40,221 nt of DNA, taken from positions 1 through 40,221 of the IMG/VR virus record IMGVR_UViG_3300046820_001233; one strand, written 5' to 3'. Source of the stretch: a virus. The notes under the pieces were generated by a model, which worked only from the letters and a program-made list of their open reading frames with translations, had not been told where the DNA came from and did no database searches. This document shows positions 1 through 6,188 of the stretch, in pieces. Position 1 is the first letter of the stretch. Every line of letters begins with the position of its first letter. A program made the translations under genes and the position numbers.

Positions 1-31
1 CCCCTATGGTAGGGGGTAGGTATAGGGGGTA

Positions 32-98
32 ACGCCAAACAAAAAGTTTCCCTGACCATCAGGGTTCAGGTACGGGTTAGGTTATGTTGGCAAAAGAA
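32..98 (+). repeat. Left-edge cassette: inverted half-site, GC hairpin, TTGGCA box
   Basis: A CGCCAAAC half-site (32-39) is followed by a hairpin CCCTGA/TCAGGG near 49-63 and a TTGGCAAAAG box at 87-96. This is the right part of the cassette seen in later gaps. Bases 54-70 recur exactly at 1982-1998. Confidence 0.6.
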
Positions 99-109
99 TA
101 AAAAAAAGT

Positions 110-140
110 TTTGTTTATATGGAATATAGTATTATCTTTG
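110..140 (+). promoter_or_regulatory. Promoter for the gene at 172
   Basis: TTG -33 box at 111-113 and -7 box TATCTTTG at 133-140. ATAAA (98-102) and TTTAT (114-118) form inverted arms with an 11-nt spacer around the -33 box. Confidence 0.8.
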
Positions 141-171
141 TTCTATCATTAACCACTAAAAAAAATATAGT

Positions 172-714
172 ATGAACAAAGAGATTAAAAAAATCAGTAA
201 ACAAGAATTGATTAACATTCTTAACACTATTGAGAAACCAACATTCACACACATAGTTAGTGAAACTATTGTGAAGATGAACAAAGAGAAAACAAAAGAG
301 GGTAACAAAGAAACCAACCCTTACCACAACCAAGTTGTAAAATTAAGAAAAGGTCGTTTTCTTATCGGTTCGGACTACGAAAGTCGTGTAAACAATAACG
401 ACACCAAAGAGGGTGGAGAGGGTACTTTCAAAAGTCAAGAAAGTAAAGTCGGAGTTCACATTTCAAAGTGTGTATTGTGGAACGAAAGATTAGATAGATA
501 CTATCTTTCACACGAGAGATTTCCCGAAGTGAAACCAACATCGGAGTTTATCTTTGAGGGTAACACTATTGACAAAATGATTTTTGATAAGTGGATTGGA
601 GAAAGTAGTAACTACGAAAACCAACCACAAGAAAGAAAAGTGGAGTGGACAACCTTAACCATTGACAACATTAAGGAGATTTCGTTAAACGGAGAGAAGT
701 ACGAAATTGAATAG
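172..714 (+). CDS. Conserved phage-type hypothetical protein (180 aa)
   Basis: A soluble 180-residue protein with a charged N-terminus. A segment beginning NPYHNQV (residues 49-55) and continuing to IGSDYESRVNN (65-75) resembles a domain I remember from hypothetical proteins of phages; this is a memory-based match. No catalytic motif, signal peptide or membrane segment is visible. It has its own promoter 30 nt upstream and its own terminator downstream, so it is a single-gene transcription unit. The start was chosen because it follows the promoter at the usual distance in an A-rich leader. Function unknown. Confidence 0.8.
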   Translation: MNKEIKKISKQELINILNTIEKPTFTHIVSETIVKMNKEKTKEGNKETNPYHNQVVKLRKGRFLIGSDYESRVNNNDTKEGGEGTFKSQESKVGVHISKCVLWNERLDRYYLSHERFPEVKPTSEFIFEGNTIDKMIFDKWIGESSNYENQPQERKVEWTTLTIDNIKEISLNGEKYEIE

Positions 715-737
715 TAACCCCAAGTTAAAATAAAAAG

Positions 738-767
738 ATACCTACCTAACAAGTAGGTATTTTTTTT
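738..767 (+). terminator. Intrinsic terminator after the gene at 172
   Basis: Stem ATACCTAC (738-745) with GTAGGTAT (753-760), running directly into a T tract. Confidence 0.85.
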
Positions 768-1043
768 GTCTAAAAATTTGTTAGTTAAAATTTTTTTGTG
801 GACACCCGTGAAGGTTTGAAACTTGTTTGGCGGGATAGAAGAAAAAAAATTACAAAATAATTTGGGAGTTGGAATTTTTTTGGTTCACCGTCCCGGGATT
901 ATGTAAATTGTTTGGCGGGAGAAGTGTAGTGTTGTTATCTGTTGAACCACCGCCAACCAATTTTCCCACCATGCGCTGCGCTGAGGGTAACCAGCACCTT
1001 CTGCTACGTTGGCAACAAAGTCAGAAAAAAATATAAAAAAAAC
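768..1043. repeat. Long cassette gap with two GTTTGGCG half-sites
   Basis: No credible gene lies between 714 and 1114. GTTTGGCG occurs at 825-832 and 910-917, with an inverted CGCCAA at 951-956. A GC-rich stretch with CCATGCGCTG lies at about 968-977, and the TTGGCAACAAAG box is at 1009-1020. The doubled first half-site suggests a duplicated or decayed cassette. Confidence 0.65.
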
Positions 1044-1073
1044 TTGTTTATACTGAAACCTTTTGTATCTTCG
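1044..1073 (+). promoter_or_regulatory. Promoter for the gene at 1114
   Basis: TTG at 1044-1046 and a -7 box TATCTTCG at 1066-1073 (one mismatch). TATAA (1032-1036) and TTATA (1048-1052) form inverted arms 11 nt apart. Confidence 0.75.
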
Positions 1074-1113
1074 TATCGTTAAACAATTAAACAACTAATT
1101 AAAAAAGAACAAA

Positions 1114-1317
1114 ATGAAAAATCTATTTATCTATTTCAGTCTTTTAGGAATGACATTTTTCGGAATGTGGTCATCATTAACTTGGGATATTCCCGTAGAC
1201 AATCAAATGTTTATGTTTGTTTTGTCTTGTATGTGTTTGGGACTATTCTTTTTAGTTCTAATCGAGGACATCAGAAACTACTTTAAAAACAAGAAGTTGA
1301 AACCTCAAAAATTCTAA
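1114..1317 (+). CDS. Small two-pass membrane protein A (67 aa)
   Basis: Two hydrophobic segments (about residues 4-22 and 32-49) are separated by a short polar loop, with a basic C-terminal tail. It is a clear paralogue of the protein at 1676. Both begin MKNLxIY, share a D-x2-hydrophobic-FMF motif in the loop, and end the second helix with DIR and a tyrosine. An inner-membrane location is likely. It has its own promoter and terminator. Role unknown; phage membrane microproteins of this size often act on the host envelope, but nothing in the sequence proves that. Confidence 0.75.
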   Translation: MKNLFIYFSLLGMTFFGMWSSLTWDIPVDNQMFMFVLSCMCLGLFFLVLIEDIRNYFKNKKLKPQKF

Positions 1318-1337
1318 ACCTTGAAAAACAAAAAAGA

Positions 1338-1364
1338 AACCTCACAGAAATGTGGGGTTTTTTT
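1338..1364 (+). terminator. Intrinsic terminator after the gene at 1114
   Basis: Stem AACCTCACA/TGTGGGGTT with a GAAA loop and seven Ts. The post-terminator box TATGTTCTGAAGT follows. Confidence 0.85.
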
Positions 1365-1399
1365 ATGTTCTGAAGTTTTTAGAATACCACCCCGTGTGC

Positions 1400-1466
1400 A
1401 TCCAAAAAAAATTGTTTGGCGTGGATGGTATCTGTGTGTGGTTCCGCCAATCAAAAAGTTTCCCGT
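1400..1466. repeat. Paired half-sites GTTTGGCG / CGCCAA
   Basis: GTTTGGCG at 1414-1421 and inverted CGCCAA at 1445-1450. The first is also bracketed by ATCCA and TGGAT. The intervening segment resembles that at 1937-1960. Confidence 0.65.
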
Positions 1467-1521
1467 CGGGATGGTCGTGGTGATGGTTAAAATACATTAA
1501 CAAATAATTACCAAAACAAAT

Positions 1522-1552
1522 TTTGTATAATGGAAATACTATTATACTTTTA
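1522..1552 (+). promoter_or_regulatory. Promoter for 1572-1870
   Basis: TTTTGTATAAT -33 region from 1521 and a -7 box close to TACTTTTA at 1545-1552. No TTGGCAAC box lies upstream, unlike most neighbours. Confidence 0.6.
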
Positions 1553-1571
1553 CATTCTAAAATTTAAAGAC

Positions 1572-1673
1572 ATGAAAAAAACTAAATTTACAAAACAACA
1601 CTTCTACAATTTATTGGGTTTACTCTATGTATTGGGTTTAATATTCGTTTACTTTTACACATTAGATTTATAA
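1572..1673 (+). CDS. Single-pass membrane microprotein (33 aa)
   Basis: A 33-residue frame starts 20 nt after the -7 box and ends 2 nt before the next start. A basic N-terminus (MKKTKFTK) precedes one hydrophobic helix (about residues 11-30), giving an N-in membrane topology by the positive-inside rule. It would be co-transcribed with the two-pass protein at 1676 and may form a small envelope pair with it. The tight spacing and typical leader argue that it is real; its shortness keeps this uncertain. Confidence 0.55.
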   Translation: MKKTKFTKQHFYNLLGLLYVLGLIFVYFYTLDL

Positions 1674-1675
1674 AA

Positions 1676-1870
1676 ATGAAAAATTTACCTATCTATCTAA
1701 TCCTAATCGTTTCCATATTATTCTGTGTATATGGTTATTTTAATATGAACATAACAACAGACGAAAAAATCTTTATGTTCCTTTTTGGTAATATGTTTTT
1801 TAGTTTTTTAATTATGATGTTTGTCAATGATATTCGTCAATATAAAAAAGAAATAAAACCTCACTATTAA
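1676..1870 (+). CDS. Small two-pass membrane protein B (64 aa), paralogue of 1114
   Basis: Two hydrophobic segments (about residues 5-22 and 32-49) sit around a loop carrying FMF, as in the paralogue at 1114; the end reads DIRQY plus a lysine-rich tail. It is translated just after the 33-residue microprotein. The last codons and the stop lie inside the terminator hairpin, so the gene and its terminator form one compact unit. Function unknown. The two paralogues in adjacent cassettes suggest duplication of a whole gene-plus-promoter unit. Confidence 0.75.
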   Translation: MKNLPIYLILIVSILFCVYGYFNMNITTDEKIFMFLFGNMFFSFLIMMFVNDIRQYKKEIKPHY

Positions 1871-1884
1871 TGTGGGGTTTTTTT
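1857..1884 (+). terminator. Intrinsic terminator overlapping the end of the gene at 1676
   Basis: AACCTCAC (1857-1864) pairs with GTGGGGTT (1872-1879), followed by Ts. The stop codon is in the loop. Confidence 0.8.
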
Positions 1885-1929
1885 ATGTTCTGAAGTCACA
1901 GTGTGACGGACCGCATCTGTTTGAAAATT

Positions 1930-2025
1930 GTTTGGCATGGATTGGTTCTGTGTGTGGTTCCGCCAATCAAAATTTCCTGGAGACCATCAGGGTTCAGGAC
2001 GGGTTTTGTTATCTTGGCAAAATAA
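1930..2025. repeat. Paired half-sites plus TTGGCA box
   Basis: GTTTGGCA (1930-1937), inverted CGCCAATC (1961-1968), then the 17-bp repeat 1982-1998 shared with 54-70, and a TTGGCAAAAT box near 2014. Confidence 0.6.
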
Positions 2026-2038
2026 AATAAAAAAGTTC

Positions 2039-2068
2039 TTGTATAATTGTAAAAATGTTTTACCTTTG
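2039..2068 (+). promoter_or_regulatory. Promoter for the gene at 2097
   Basis: TTG at 2039-2041 followed by TATAATT, and -7 box TACCTTTG at 2061-2068. It belongs to the CTTGTATAAT variant, without strong inverted arms. Confidence 0.8.
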
Positions 2069-2096
2069 TAGAGTAAACCAATTAAATAAAAAAAGT

Positions 2097-2498
2097 ATGA
2101 ACAATTATCAAGACAATCAAGAAGTAATGACCTTTATTAAAGGTATGACACATTCAATCAGAGAAACTATTAGTGAAATAGTTGACCCCAACAAAATTCC
2201 TGACACCATTGTTTTCTTACTCAAAAAAGTTGAAGATGGTGAAGTTGTTTACGGAATGGGTGGTGGACAAATTCCCGAAGATAATTTCGGTAGGGAGTTA
2301 GCAAAAGGTATTATCCCAACAATCATTCAAAAACAAGGAAACGAAATCCTTTGTACTTGTGAATCAATTAAGGTAAATGGTGAAATGAAAATTAAATTCA
2401 TCAACCACATCACAAAAGATGAAACCTTTGAAATTGTTTCAATGGAAGAAAAACCAAACCAAGTGTCCGATTTGTTGACCAACCTTTGTATGAATTAG
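2097..2498 (+). CDS. Hypothetical protein (133 aa)
   Basis: A soluble acidic protein of 133 residues. I do not recognise the family. Visible features are an N-terminal amphipathic stretch, a glycine-rich GMGGG segment (about residues 55-59), and a cysteine pair CTC near residue 84. An in-frame ATG at 2055 falls inside the promoter, so I placed the start at 2097, 29 nt after the -7 box. It is a single-gene unit with its own promoter and terminator. Confidence 0.75.
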   Translation: MNNYQDNQEVMTFIKGMTHSIRETISEIVDPNKIPDTIVFLLKKVEDGEVVYGMGGGQIPEDNFGRELAKGIIPTIIQKQGNEILCTCESIKVNGEMKIKFINHITKDETFEIVSMEEKPNQVSDLLTNLCMN

Positions 2499-2523
2499 AA
2501 TTTTTTTTTCATTTTTTATTTTT

Positions 2524-2553
2524 AACCCTCATCAGAAATGGTGGGGGTTTTTT
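2524..2553 (+). terminator. Intrinsic terminator after the gene at 2097
   Basis: AACCCTCATC and GGTGGGGGTT arms around AGAAAT, then six Ts. Confidence 0.85.
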
Positions 2554-2577
2554 GTTTCAGAGGAGTTCCGTGGGTTC

Positions 2578-2670
2578 ACCATGCGCCGGTTTGTAAATTG
2601 TTTGGCGTGAGGTATTACATATGGGTAGTATCGTATTACATATGCCAACCAAGTTTTTACCATGCGCTGT
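2578..2670. repeat. Half-site cassette with a 12-bp direct repeat
   Basis: GTTTGGCG at 2600-2607 and inverted GCCAA at 2644-2648. GTATTACATATG occurs at 2612-2623 and 2633-2644. CCATGCGC flanks both sides (about 2579 and 2659). Confidence 0.6.
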
Positions 2671-2700
2671 CCCTTCAGAAAAAAAAAATAAAAAAAGTTC

Positions 2701-2730
2701 TTGTATAATTCTAAAATTGTTTTATCTTTG
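2701..2730 (+). promoter_or_regulatory. Promoter giving a near-leaderless transcript (gene 2735)
   Basis: TTG at 2701-2703 and TATCTTTG at 2723-2730. The ATG follows only 4 nt after the -7 box, so transcription probably starts at or next to the start codon. Confidence 0.75.
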
Positions 2731-2734
2731 TACT

Positions 2735-2815
2735 ATGAAAATATGTAAAGACATAGTCGTTTTCTTTTTAGTAATAGTATTAACCACATCTATTGTTTTA
2801 CTTTTAATCGTTTAA
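2735..2815 (+). CDS. Membrane microprotein (26 aa), probably leaderless
   Basis: MKICKDIVV is followed by a single hydrophobic helix of about 18 residues ending at the stop, so nearly the whole protein is membrane-embedded. The ATG is 4 nt past the -7 box, implying a leaderless or nearly leaderless mRNA. The next gene begins 3 nt after the stop, so this short frame may also act as a leader coupling translation of the downstream gene. It is too small for family assignment. Confidence 0.55.
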   Translation: MKICKDIVVFFLVIVLTTSIVLLLIV

Positions 2816-2818
2816 ATT

Positions 2819-3034
2819 ATGAAAGTAGTAAGTTCAAGAATTACCGACCAACCAAAAAGTTTCTTTGACCCGATGCCCCAAGTATTCGTTACAATGGAAA
2901 ATGGGGAAGAACAATTTCTTTTTGAGTATTATCCCGATGAAATCAGTTTCACACCCAATGAGTTTGTTGGACTGACCATTGATGAATGTAGACACCTAAA
3001 GTTCAAAAAAGACAAAAGGTATTTGACAAGTTAA
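2819..3034 (+). CDS. Hypothetical protein (71 aa)
   Basis: A soluble 71-residue protein starting MKVVSSRITDQPKSFFDPMP, with a predicted beta-rich core (VFVTMENGEEQFLFEYYPDE) and a C-terminal FVGLTIDECRHLKFKKD stretch. This looks like a complete small domain, but I do not know the family. It is the second gene of a two-gene unit behind the near-leaderless microprotein, and a strong terminator follows directly. Confidence 0.7.
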   Translation: MKVVSSRITDQPKSFFDPMPQVFVTMENGEEQFLFEYYPDEISFTPNEFVGLTIDECRHLKFKKDKRYLTS

Positions 3035-3039
3035 ATGAG

Positions 3040-3067
3040 AGAGTGGAGAAATCCACTCTTTTTTTTT
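3040..3067 (+). terminator. Intrinsic terminator after the gene at 2819
   Basis: AGAGTGGA (3040-3047), GAAA loop, TCCACTCT (3052-3059), long T tract. Confidence 0.9.
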
Positions 3068-3106
3068 GAAGAAGATGTGGTTCCTGCTGCGGGTATCCCA
3101 TAAATT

Positions 3107-3114
3107 GTTTGGCG
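3107..3114 (+). repeat. GTTTGGCG half-site
   Basis: A single half-site in the short gap before the promoter at 3143. No inverted partner or TTGGCAAC box is visible. Confidence 0.5.
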
Positions 3115-3142
3115 AGAAAGTTCAAAAAGAGTGTAAATAAAA

Positions 3143-3174
3143 TTTGGTATAATAATATAATCATCTTACTTTTG
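3143..3174 (+). promoter_or_regulatory. Promoter for the gene at 3200
   Basis: TTTGG at 3143-3147 and -7 TACTTTTG at 3167-3174. TTTGGTATAA variant without inverted arms. Confidence 0.75.
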
Positions 3175-3199
3175 TGTCTCATTAAAAAAATAAAATAAA

Positions 3200-3514
3200 A
3201 TGCAAAAAAATCAAACAAAAAACGTATCCTCTTTGTATGAAGACGATAGTTACTTAGATGTTTCAATGTCAATTCATGAAACAATCGGTGAAATTTTAAA
3301 TTCCGAACAAGTAAGAAAAGAAATTCTTGATAATTTAAGAAAAAAAGGATTAGATGTCATTTTACCAAGTTCTGATGTTGATTTTTCAGAATCATTTGGG
3401 GATGATATGTCTACAATCATTGACCGATATTTAGAATGTGGGGCAATTATTGATGGGGTAGAACAAAAACCATTAGATGAAGAAACCATAAAATCAATTA
3501 AAGAATTGATTTAA
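3200..3514 (+). CDS. Hypothetical acidic protein (104 aa)
   Basis: An acidic, mostly helical 104-residue protein. The N-terminal part is polar, and the middle has a regular heptad-like pattern (EILNSEQVRKEILDNLRKKG), suggesting helices. No motif recognised. It is a single-gene unit with promoter and terminator. A long frame on the opposite strand here is a shadow with no promoter. Confidence 0.75.
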   Translation: MQKNQTKNVSSLYEDDSYLDVSMSIHETIGEILNSEQVRKEILDNLRKKGLDVILPSSDVDFSESFGDDMSTIIDRYLECGAIIDGVEQKPLDEETIKSIKELI

Positions 3515-3520
3515 GAAAAT

Positions 3521-3549
3521 AACCCTCGATGAAAATCGGGGGTTTTTTA
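3521..3549 (+). terminator. Intrinsic terminator after the gene at 3200
   Basis: AACCCTCGAT, GAAA loop, ATCGGGGGTT, then Ts; the box TATGCTCTGAAGTT follows. Confidence 0.9.
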
Positions 3550-3700
3550 TGCTCTGAAGTTGCGCTGGGCCCATGCGCTGCTCTGTAAATTGTTTGGCGT
3601 GAATGTATAGTTTGGTTAAAACCAACCGAAGTCCGACAATCAAAAAGTTTTCAGGGCCCTGACTCAAGTTCCCTGAGTTGGTTAAGTTGGCAACAAAAAT
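3550..3700. repeat. Full cassette: GC hairpin, half-site, palindrome, TTGGCAAC
   Basis: CCATGCGCTG (3571-3580), GTTTGGCG (3592-3599), the palindrome CAGGGCCCTG near 3653, a CTCAAG/CCTGAG segment, and TTGGCAAC near 3687. Confidence 0.65.
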
Positions 3701-3720
3701 AAAAAAAAGTATAAAAAAAA

Positions 3721-3751
3721 TTTGGTTATACTGAAAATAGATGTATCTTTG
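3721..3751 (+). promoter_or_regulatory. Promoter for the gene at 3776
   Basis: TTTGG at 3721-3725 and TATCTTTG at 3744-3751. AGTATAA (3708-3714) and TTATACT (3726-3732) are perfect inverted arms, spacer 11 nt. Confidence 0.85.
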
Positions 3752-3775
3752 TTAAACAATTAAACCAATAAAGAA

Positions 3776-4144
3776 ATGAAAAAAGGAATTTTAATCGACG
3801 TTAAAAACAGAACAATTACAGAAGTCGAAGTAATTGAAAACTCACAAGGTAGTCAATTAGAAAGTATCTACAAACATTTGGGATGTTCAACATTCGAACT
3901 TTCAAACATTGATGAACAAAATGATGTTTATGTAGATGAAGAAGGTTTGTTGTTTATGGATGACAACACAATGTTCTTTCAAATGGACAACAAACAACCT
4001 TTAGCTGGTAACGGATTAATCATGGGTTACGATGATGAAACGGGAGAAAGTGTTGATACAACATTATCAGTTGAAGAAGTAACAAGTAGAGTGAAGTTCC
4101 ACACCGCATTTGAGGTGGCACTTAAATCTCGATTCAATATGTAA
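3776..4144 (+). CDS. DUF3846-like protein (122 aa)
   Basis: The layout matches what I know of DUF3846, a small family of unknown function common in phages and mobile elements. It has an N-terminal beta strand with RTITEVEV, a YKHLGCSTFEL motif (residues 32-42), an acidic VYVDEEGLLF stretch, then PLAGNGLIMGYDDETGE. Length and motif order are typical. It is likely cytosolic; no catalytic residues are evident. Single-gene unit. The family assignment is by motif memory and moderately secure. Confidence 0.8.
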   Translation: MKKGILIDVKNRTITEVEVIENSQGSQLESIYKHLGCSTFELSNIDEQNDVYVDEEGLLFMDDNTMFFQMDNKQPLAGNGLIMGYDDETGESVDTTLSVEEVTSRVKFHTAFEVALKSRFNM

Positions 4145-4170
4145 TTGGTTAGTGTGTTCATAATAGAGAA

Positions 4171-4201
4171 GTCCTCACCCGAAAAGGTGGGGATTTTTTT
4201 T
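4171..4201 (+). terminator. Intrinsic terminator after the gene at 3776
   Basis: TCCTCACC, GAAAA loop region, GGTGGGGA, eight Ts. Confidence 0.85.
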
Positions 4202-4202
4202 G

Positions 4203-4400
4203 CGAACAGACGAAATTTTTAGCCGACGGTGCAGCCCCATTCTACAATTAGTTTGGCCACTTTACAAATTAGTAGAGTTTTACTTTACATATTATTAGTG
4301 TTTTATTTTACATATTTTGAGGTATTACGGCCAAACAATAATCCACCTGTCACCGTCTGTCCCGTATCCACAAGTGTCATCTTGGCAACAAACATGGAAA
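4203..4400. repeat. Cassette with widely spaced GTTTGGCC / GGCCAAAC arms
   Basis: GTTTGGCC (4251-4258) and GGCCAAAC (4329-4336) are perfect 8-bp arms about 70 bp apart. The AT-rich interior carries repeated TTTTACATATT-like runs. TTGGCAAC is at 4382-4389. Both arms changed from GGCG/CGCC to GGCC/GGCC together, so they covary. Confidence 0.65.
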
Positions 4401-4404
4401 TATA

Positions 4405-4436
4405 TTTGGTAGAATGAAAATACTAGTATATCTTTG
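4405..4436 (+). promoter_or_regulatory. Promoter for the gene at 4460
   Basis: TTTGG at 4405-4409, spacer 19, TATCTTTG at 4429-4436. Confidence 0.8.
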
Positions 4437-4459
4437 TACTACATTAAAACGACAAGTAA

Positions 4460-5011
4460 ATGAAAACTTTAATTATTCACCCAAAAGACAAATCAACACA
4501 ATTTTTAGATATTGTGTATGAAACTATACCAAACAAAACAATTGTTACTGGTGGTATTACAAAGGACGAAGTCCGAAAACTAATCGAAGAACATGATAAA
4601 GTAATGATGTGTGGACATGGAGCACCACATGGTTTATTCTCTGTTGGACAATTCGATGGTTGTAAAGGAGGTTTTATCATTGACCAAAGTATGGTTGAGG
4701 TATTATCAAAAAAAGACAATTCAATTTTTATTTGGTGTAACGCCGATAGGTTCGTTGACTTTTATAAGTTGAAAGGTTTTTATTCGGGAATGTTCATTAG
4801 TGAAGTCGGAGAGGCTTACTATTGTGGTTTACCTGGTACAAAACAAGACGTGGTTGATGAAAGTAACTACGGATTTTGTGAATTACTTTCGGAATGTATT
4901 AACGAAACACATGAGGTTATGTATAATACAATTCGAGAAACTTACGGAAAGATAGCGGAAAACAACCCCGTTGCTTTATATAATCACAACCGATTGTACT
5001 TGTCGGTTTAA
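4460..5011 (+). CDS. Conserved hypothetical with His/Cys motifs reminiscent of clan CD peptidases (183 aa)
   Basis: A 183-residue cytosolic protein of a type I recall from Bacteroidota and phages without known function. It opens with an alternating strand/helix pattern (KTLIIHPKD). Then comes a hydrophobic strand ending in GHG (His53-Gly54) and, about 40 residues later, another strand ending in WCNAD (Cys93). A His-Gly after one strand and a Cys after the next is the layout of caspase/CHAT-type (clan CD) cysteine peptidases. That reading is inference only: pair spacing is plausible, but no substrate-pocket residues can be checked here. Single-gene unit. Confidence 0.75.
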   Translation: MKTLIIHPKDKSTQFLDIVYETIPNKTIVTGGITKDEVRKLIEEHDKVMMCGHGAPHGLFSVGQFDGCKGGFIIDQSMVEVLSKKDNSIFIWCNADRFVDFYKLKGFYSGMFISEVGEAYYCGLPGTKQDVVDESNYGFCELLSECINETHEVMYNTIRETYGKIAENNPVALYNHNRLYLSV

Positions 5012-5033
5012 TTGGTTAAAGGTTGTGGTTCAT

Positions 5034-5063
5034 AAAGGGTAGCAGAAATGTTACCCTTTTTTT
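5034..5063 (+). terminator. Intrinsic terminator after the gene at 4460
   Basis: AAAGGGTA (5034-5041) with TACCCTTT (5052-5059), then Ts and TATGCTCTGAAGTT. Confidence 0.85.
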
Positions 5064-5200
5064 ATGCTCTGAAGTTGCTGGGCCCATGCGCTGAAGTGTA
5101 AATTGTTTGGCGGAAACGACCACAGATATTCTTCGAGCCAAACTAAAATTTCGGCCGGTCTTCAGGGCCCCTGACTCAAGTGGTACGTTGGCAAAAGAAT
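5064..5200. repeat. Full cassette with paired half-sites
   Basis: CCATGCGCTG near 5084, GTTTGGCG (5105-5112), GCCAAAC (5137-5143), CAGGGCCCCTGACTCAAG (compare the 3653 region), and TTGGCAAAAG near 5188. Confidence 0.65.
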
Positions 5201-5221
5201 TAAAAAAAAGTATAAAAAAAA

Positions 5222-5252
5222 TTTGGTTATACTGAATAATGTTGTACCTTTG
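5222..5252 (+). promoter_or_regulatory. Promoter for the gene at 5280
   Basis: TTTGG at 5222-5226, TACCTTTG at 5245-5252; AGTATAA/TTATACT arms (5209-5215, 5227-5233), spacer 11. Confidence 0.85.
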
Positions 5253-5279
5253 TTATCTAATCAATTAAATAAAATTATT

Positions 5280-5909
5280 ATGACAAACAAAAAAAGAATA
5301 GGTAATTACCTTATCGAAGTTCACCAAGACGAAAGTCCTGAAAGTCCAAGAAGTTGGGACAATTTAGGTACAATGATTTGTTTTCACGGACGTTACAATT
5401 TAGGGGACAAACACGATTATCAAAGTGGTAATTATAGTGGTTGGGACGAACAAAGAAAAGATATTGAGAAAACAGAAAACACTTGTGTTATCTTACCTTT
5501 GTACCTTTACGACCATAGTGGAATTACAATTAGTACAAGTCCATTTGGTTGTAATTGGGATAGTGGTCAAGTTGGTTGGATTATTGTATCCAAAGAAAAT
5601 GTACGTAAAGAATTTGGTGTAAAAAGAATTACCAAAGAAATTATCGAAAAGGTAACGAACATTTTAGAAGGTGAAGTTAAAACTTACGACCAATATCTTA
5701 CGGGAGACGTTTACGGATACAAAGTATTCAAAGTAAGTGAGTGTAGTTTAGGACACGAACACAAAGAAGAAGTTGATAGTTGTTGGGGATTTTACGGAGA
5801 AGATGAATGTATGTGTGAAGGTGAAGGTATTGTGGGGTATTACATGAAGAAAGAAGTTGTAACTGATGAAGATTTTTCGGATATGTTACATAGTGTAGAT
5901 AAGAATTAG
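5280..5909 (+). CDS. Conserved phage/plasmid hypothetical protein (209 aa)
   Basis: It belongs to a family I recall in many phages and some conjugative elements. The N-terminal ESPRSWDNLGTMICFH motif (residues 19-34) is followed by YNLGDKHDY, LPLYLYDHSGITISTSPF and DSGQVGWI. A middle segment TYDQYLTGDVYGYKVF precedes a Cys/Gly-rich tail (CWGFYGEDECMCEGEG). The conserved Asp, His and Gly residues suggest a real enzymatic or binding site, but the family has no function I know of. An in-frame ATG inside the promoter was rejected as the start. Single-gene unit. Confidence 0.85.
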   Translation: MTNKKRIGNYLIEVHQDESPESPRSWDNLGTMICFHGRYNLGDKHDYQSGNYSGWDEQRKDIEKTENTCVILPLYLYDHSGITISTSPFGCNWDSGQVGWIIVSKENVRKEFGVKRITKEIIEKVTNILEGEVKTYDQYLTGDVYGYKVFKVSECSLGHEHKEEVDSCWGFYGEDECMCEGEGIVGYYMKKEVVTDEDFSDMLHSVDKN

Positions 5910-5930
5910 ATTGGTTGTTCATATAGAAAA

Positions 5931-5959
5931 GTCCTCGACGAAAGTTGGGGATTTTTTTT
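5931..5959 (+). terminator. Intrinsic terminator after the gene at 5280
   Basis: TCCTCGAC, GAAA, GTTGGGGA, eight Ts. Confidence 0.85.
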
Positions 5960-5960
5960 G

Positions 5961-6115
5961 CTCTGAAGTTGCCGGGTACCCCAGCAGCCCTGAAAATAGT
6001 TTGGCGGACCGAAACCCCTTGTAAATACTACATTGTCATACGCCAAACTAATTCTCGGATGGAAGGAGCCTGGGCGAACAGCGGCGTTAACCAGTTAAGT
6101 TGGCAACAAAGTCCA
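5961..6115. repeat. Full cassette with paired half-sites
   Basis: Box CTCTGAAGTT, palindrome GGGTACCC, GTTTGGCG (5999-6006), CGCCAAAC (6041-6048), then TTGGCAACAAAG near 6100. Confidence 0.7.
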
Positions 6116-6133
6116 AAAAAAGTATAAAAAAAA

Positions 6134-6164
6134 TTTGGTTATACTGAATAATGTCGTATCTTTG
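6134..6164 (+). promoter_or_regulatory. Promoter for 6189-6595
   Basis: TTTGG at 6134-6138, TATCTTTG at 6157-6164; AGTATAA at 6121-6127 and TTATACT at 6139-6145. Confidence 0.85.
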
Positions 6165-6188
6165 AATAAACCAATAAAACAAAACAAG

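Noticed and set aside
885-1094. Minus-strand frame of 69 residues in the long gap
   Set aside because: It spans half-sites, the GC-rich segment and the promoter of 1114; no leader or promoter on its strand and odd composition.
2055-2099. Upstream in-frame ATGs as starts for genes such as 2097, 5280, 6189, 7687 and 12489
   Set aside because: These codons fall in or next to the -33/-7 boxes and so precede the expected transcription start.
4229-4417. Plus-strand frame of 62 residues
   Set aside because: It covers the inverted half-site arms and runs into the -33 box of the 4460 promoter; better explained as regulatory DNA.
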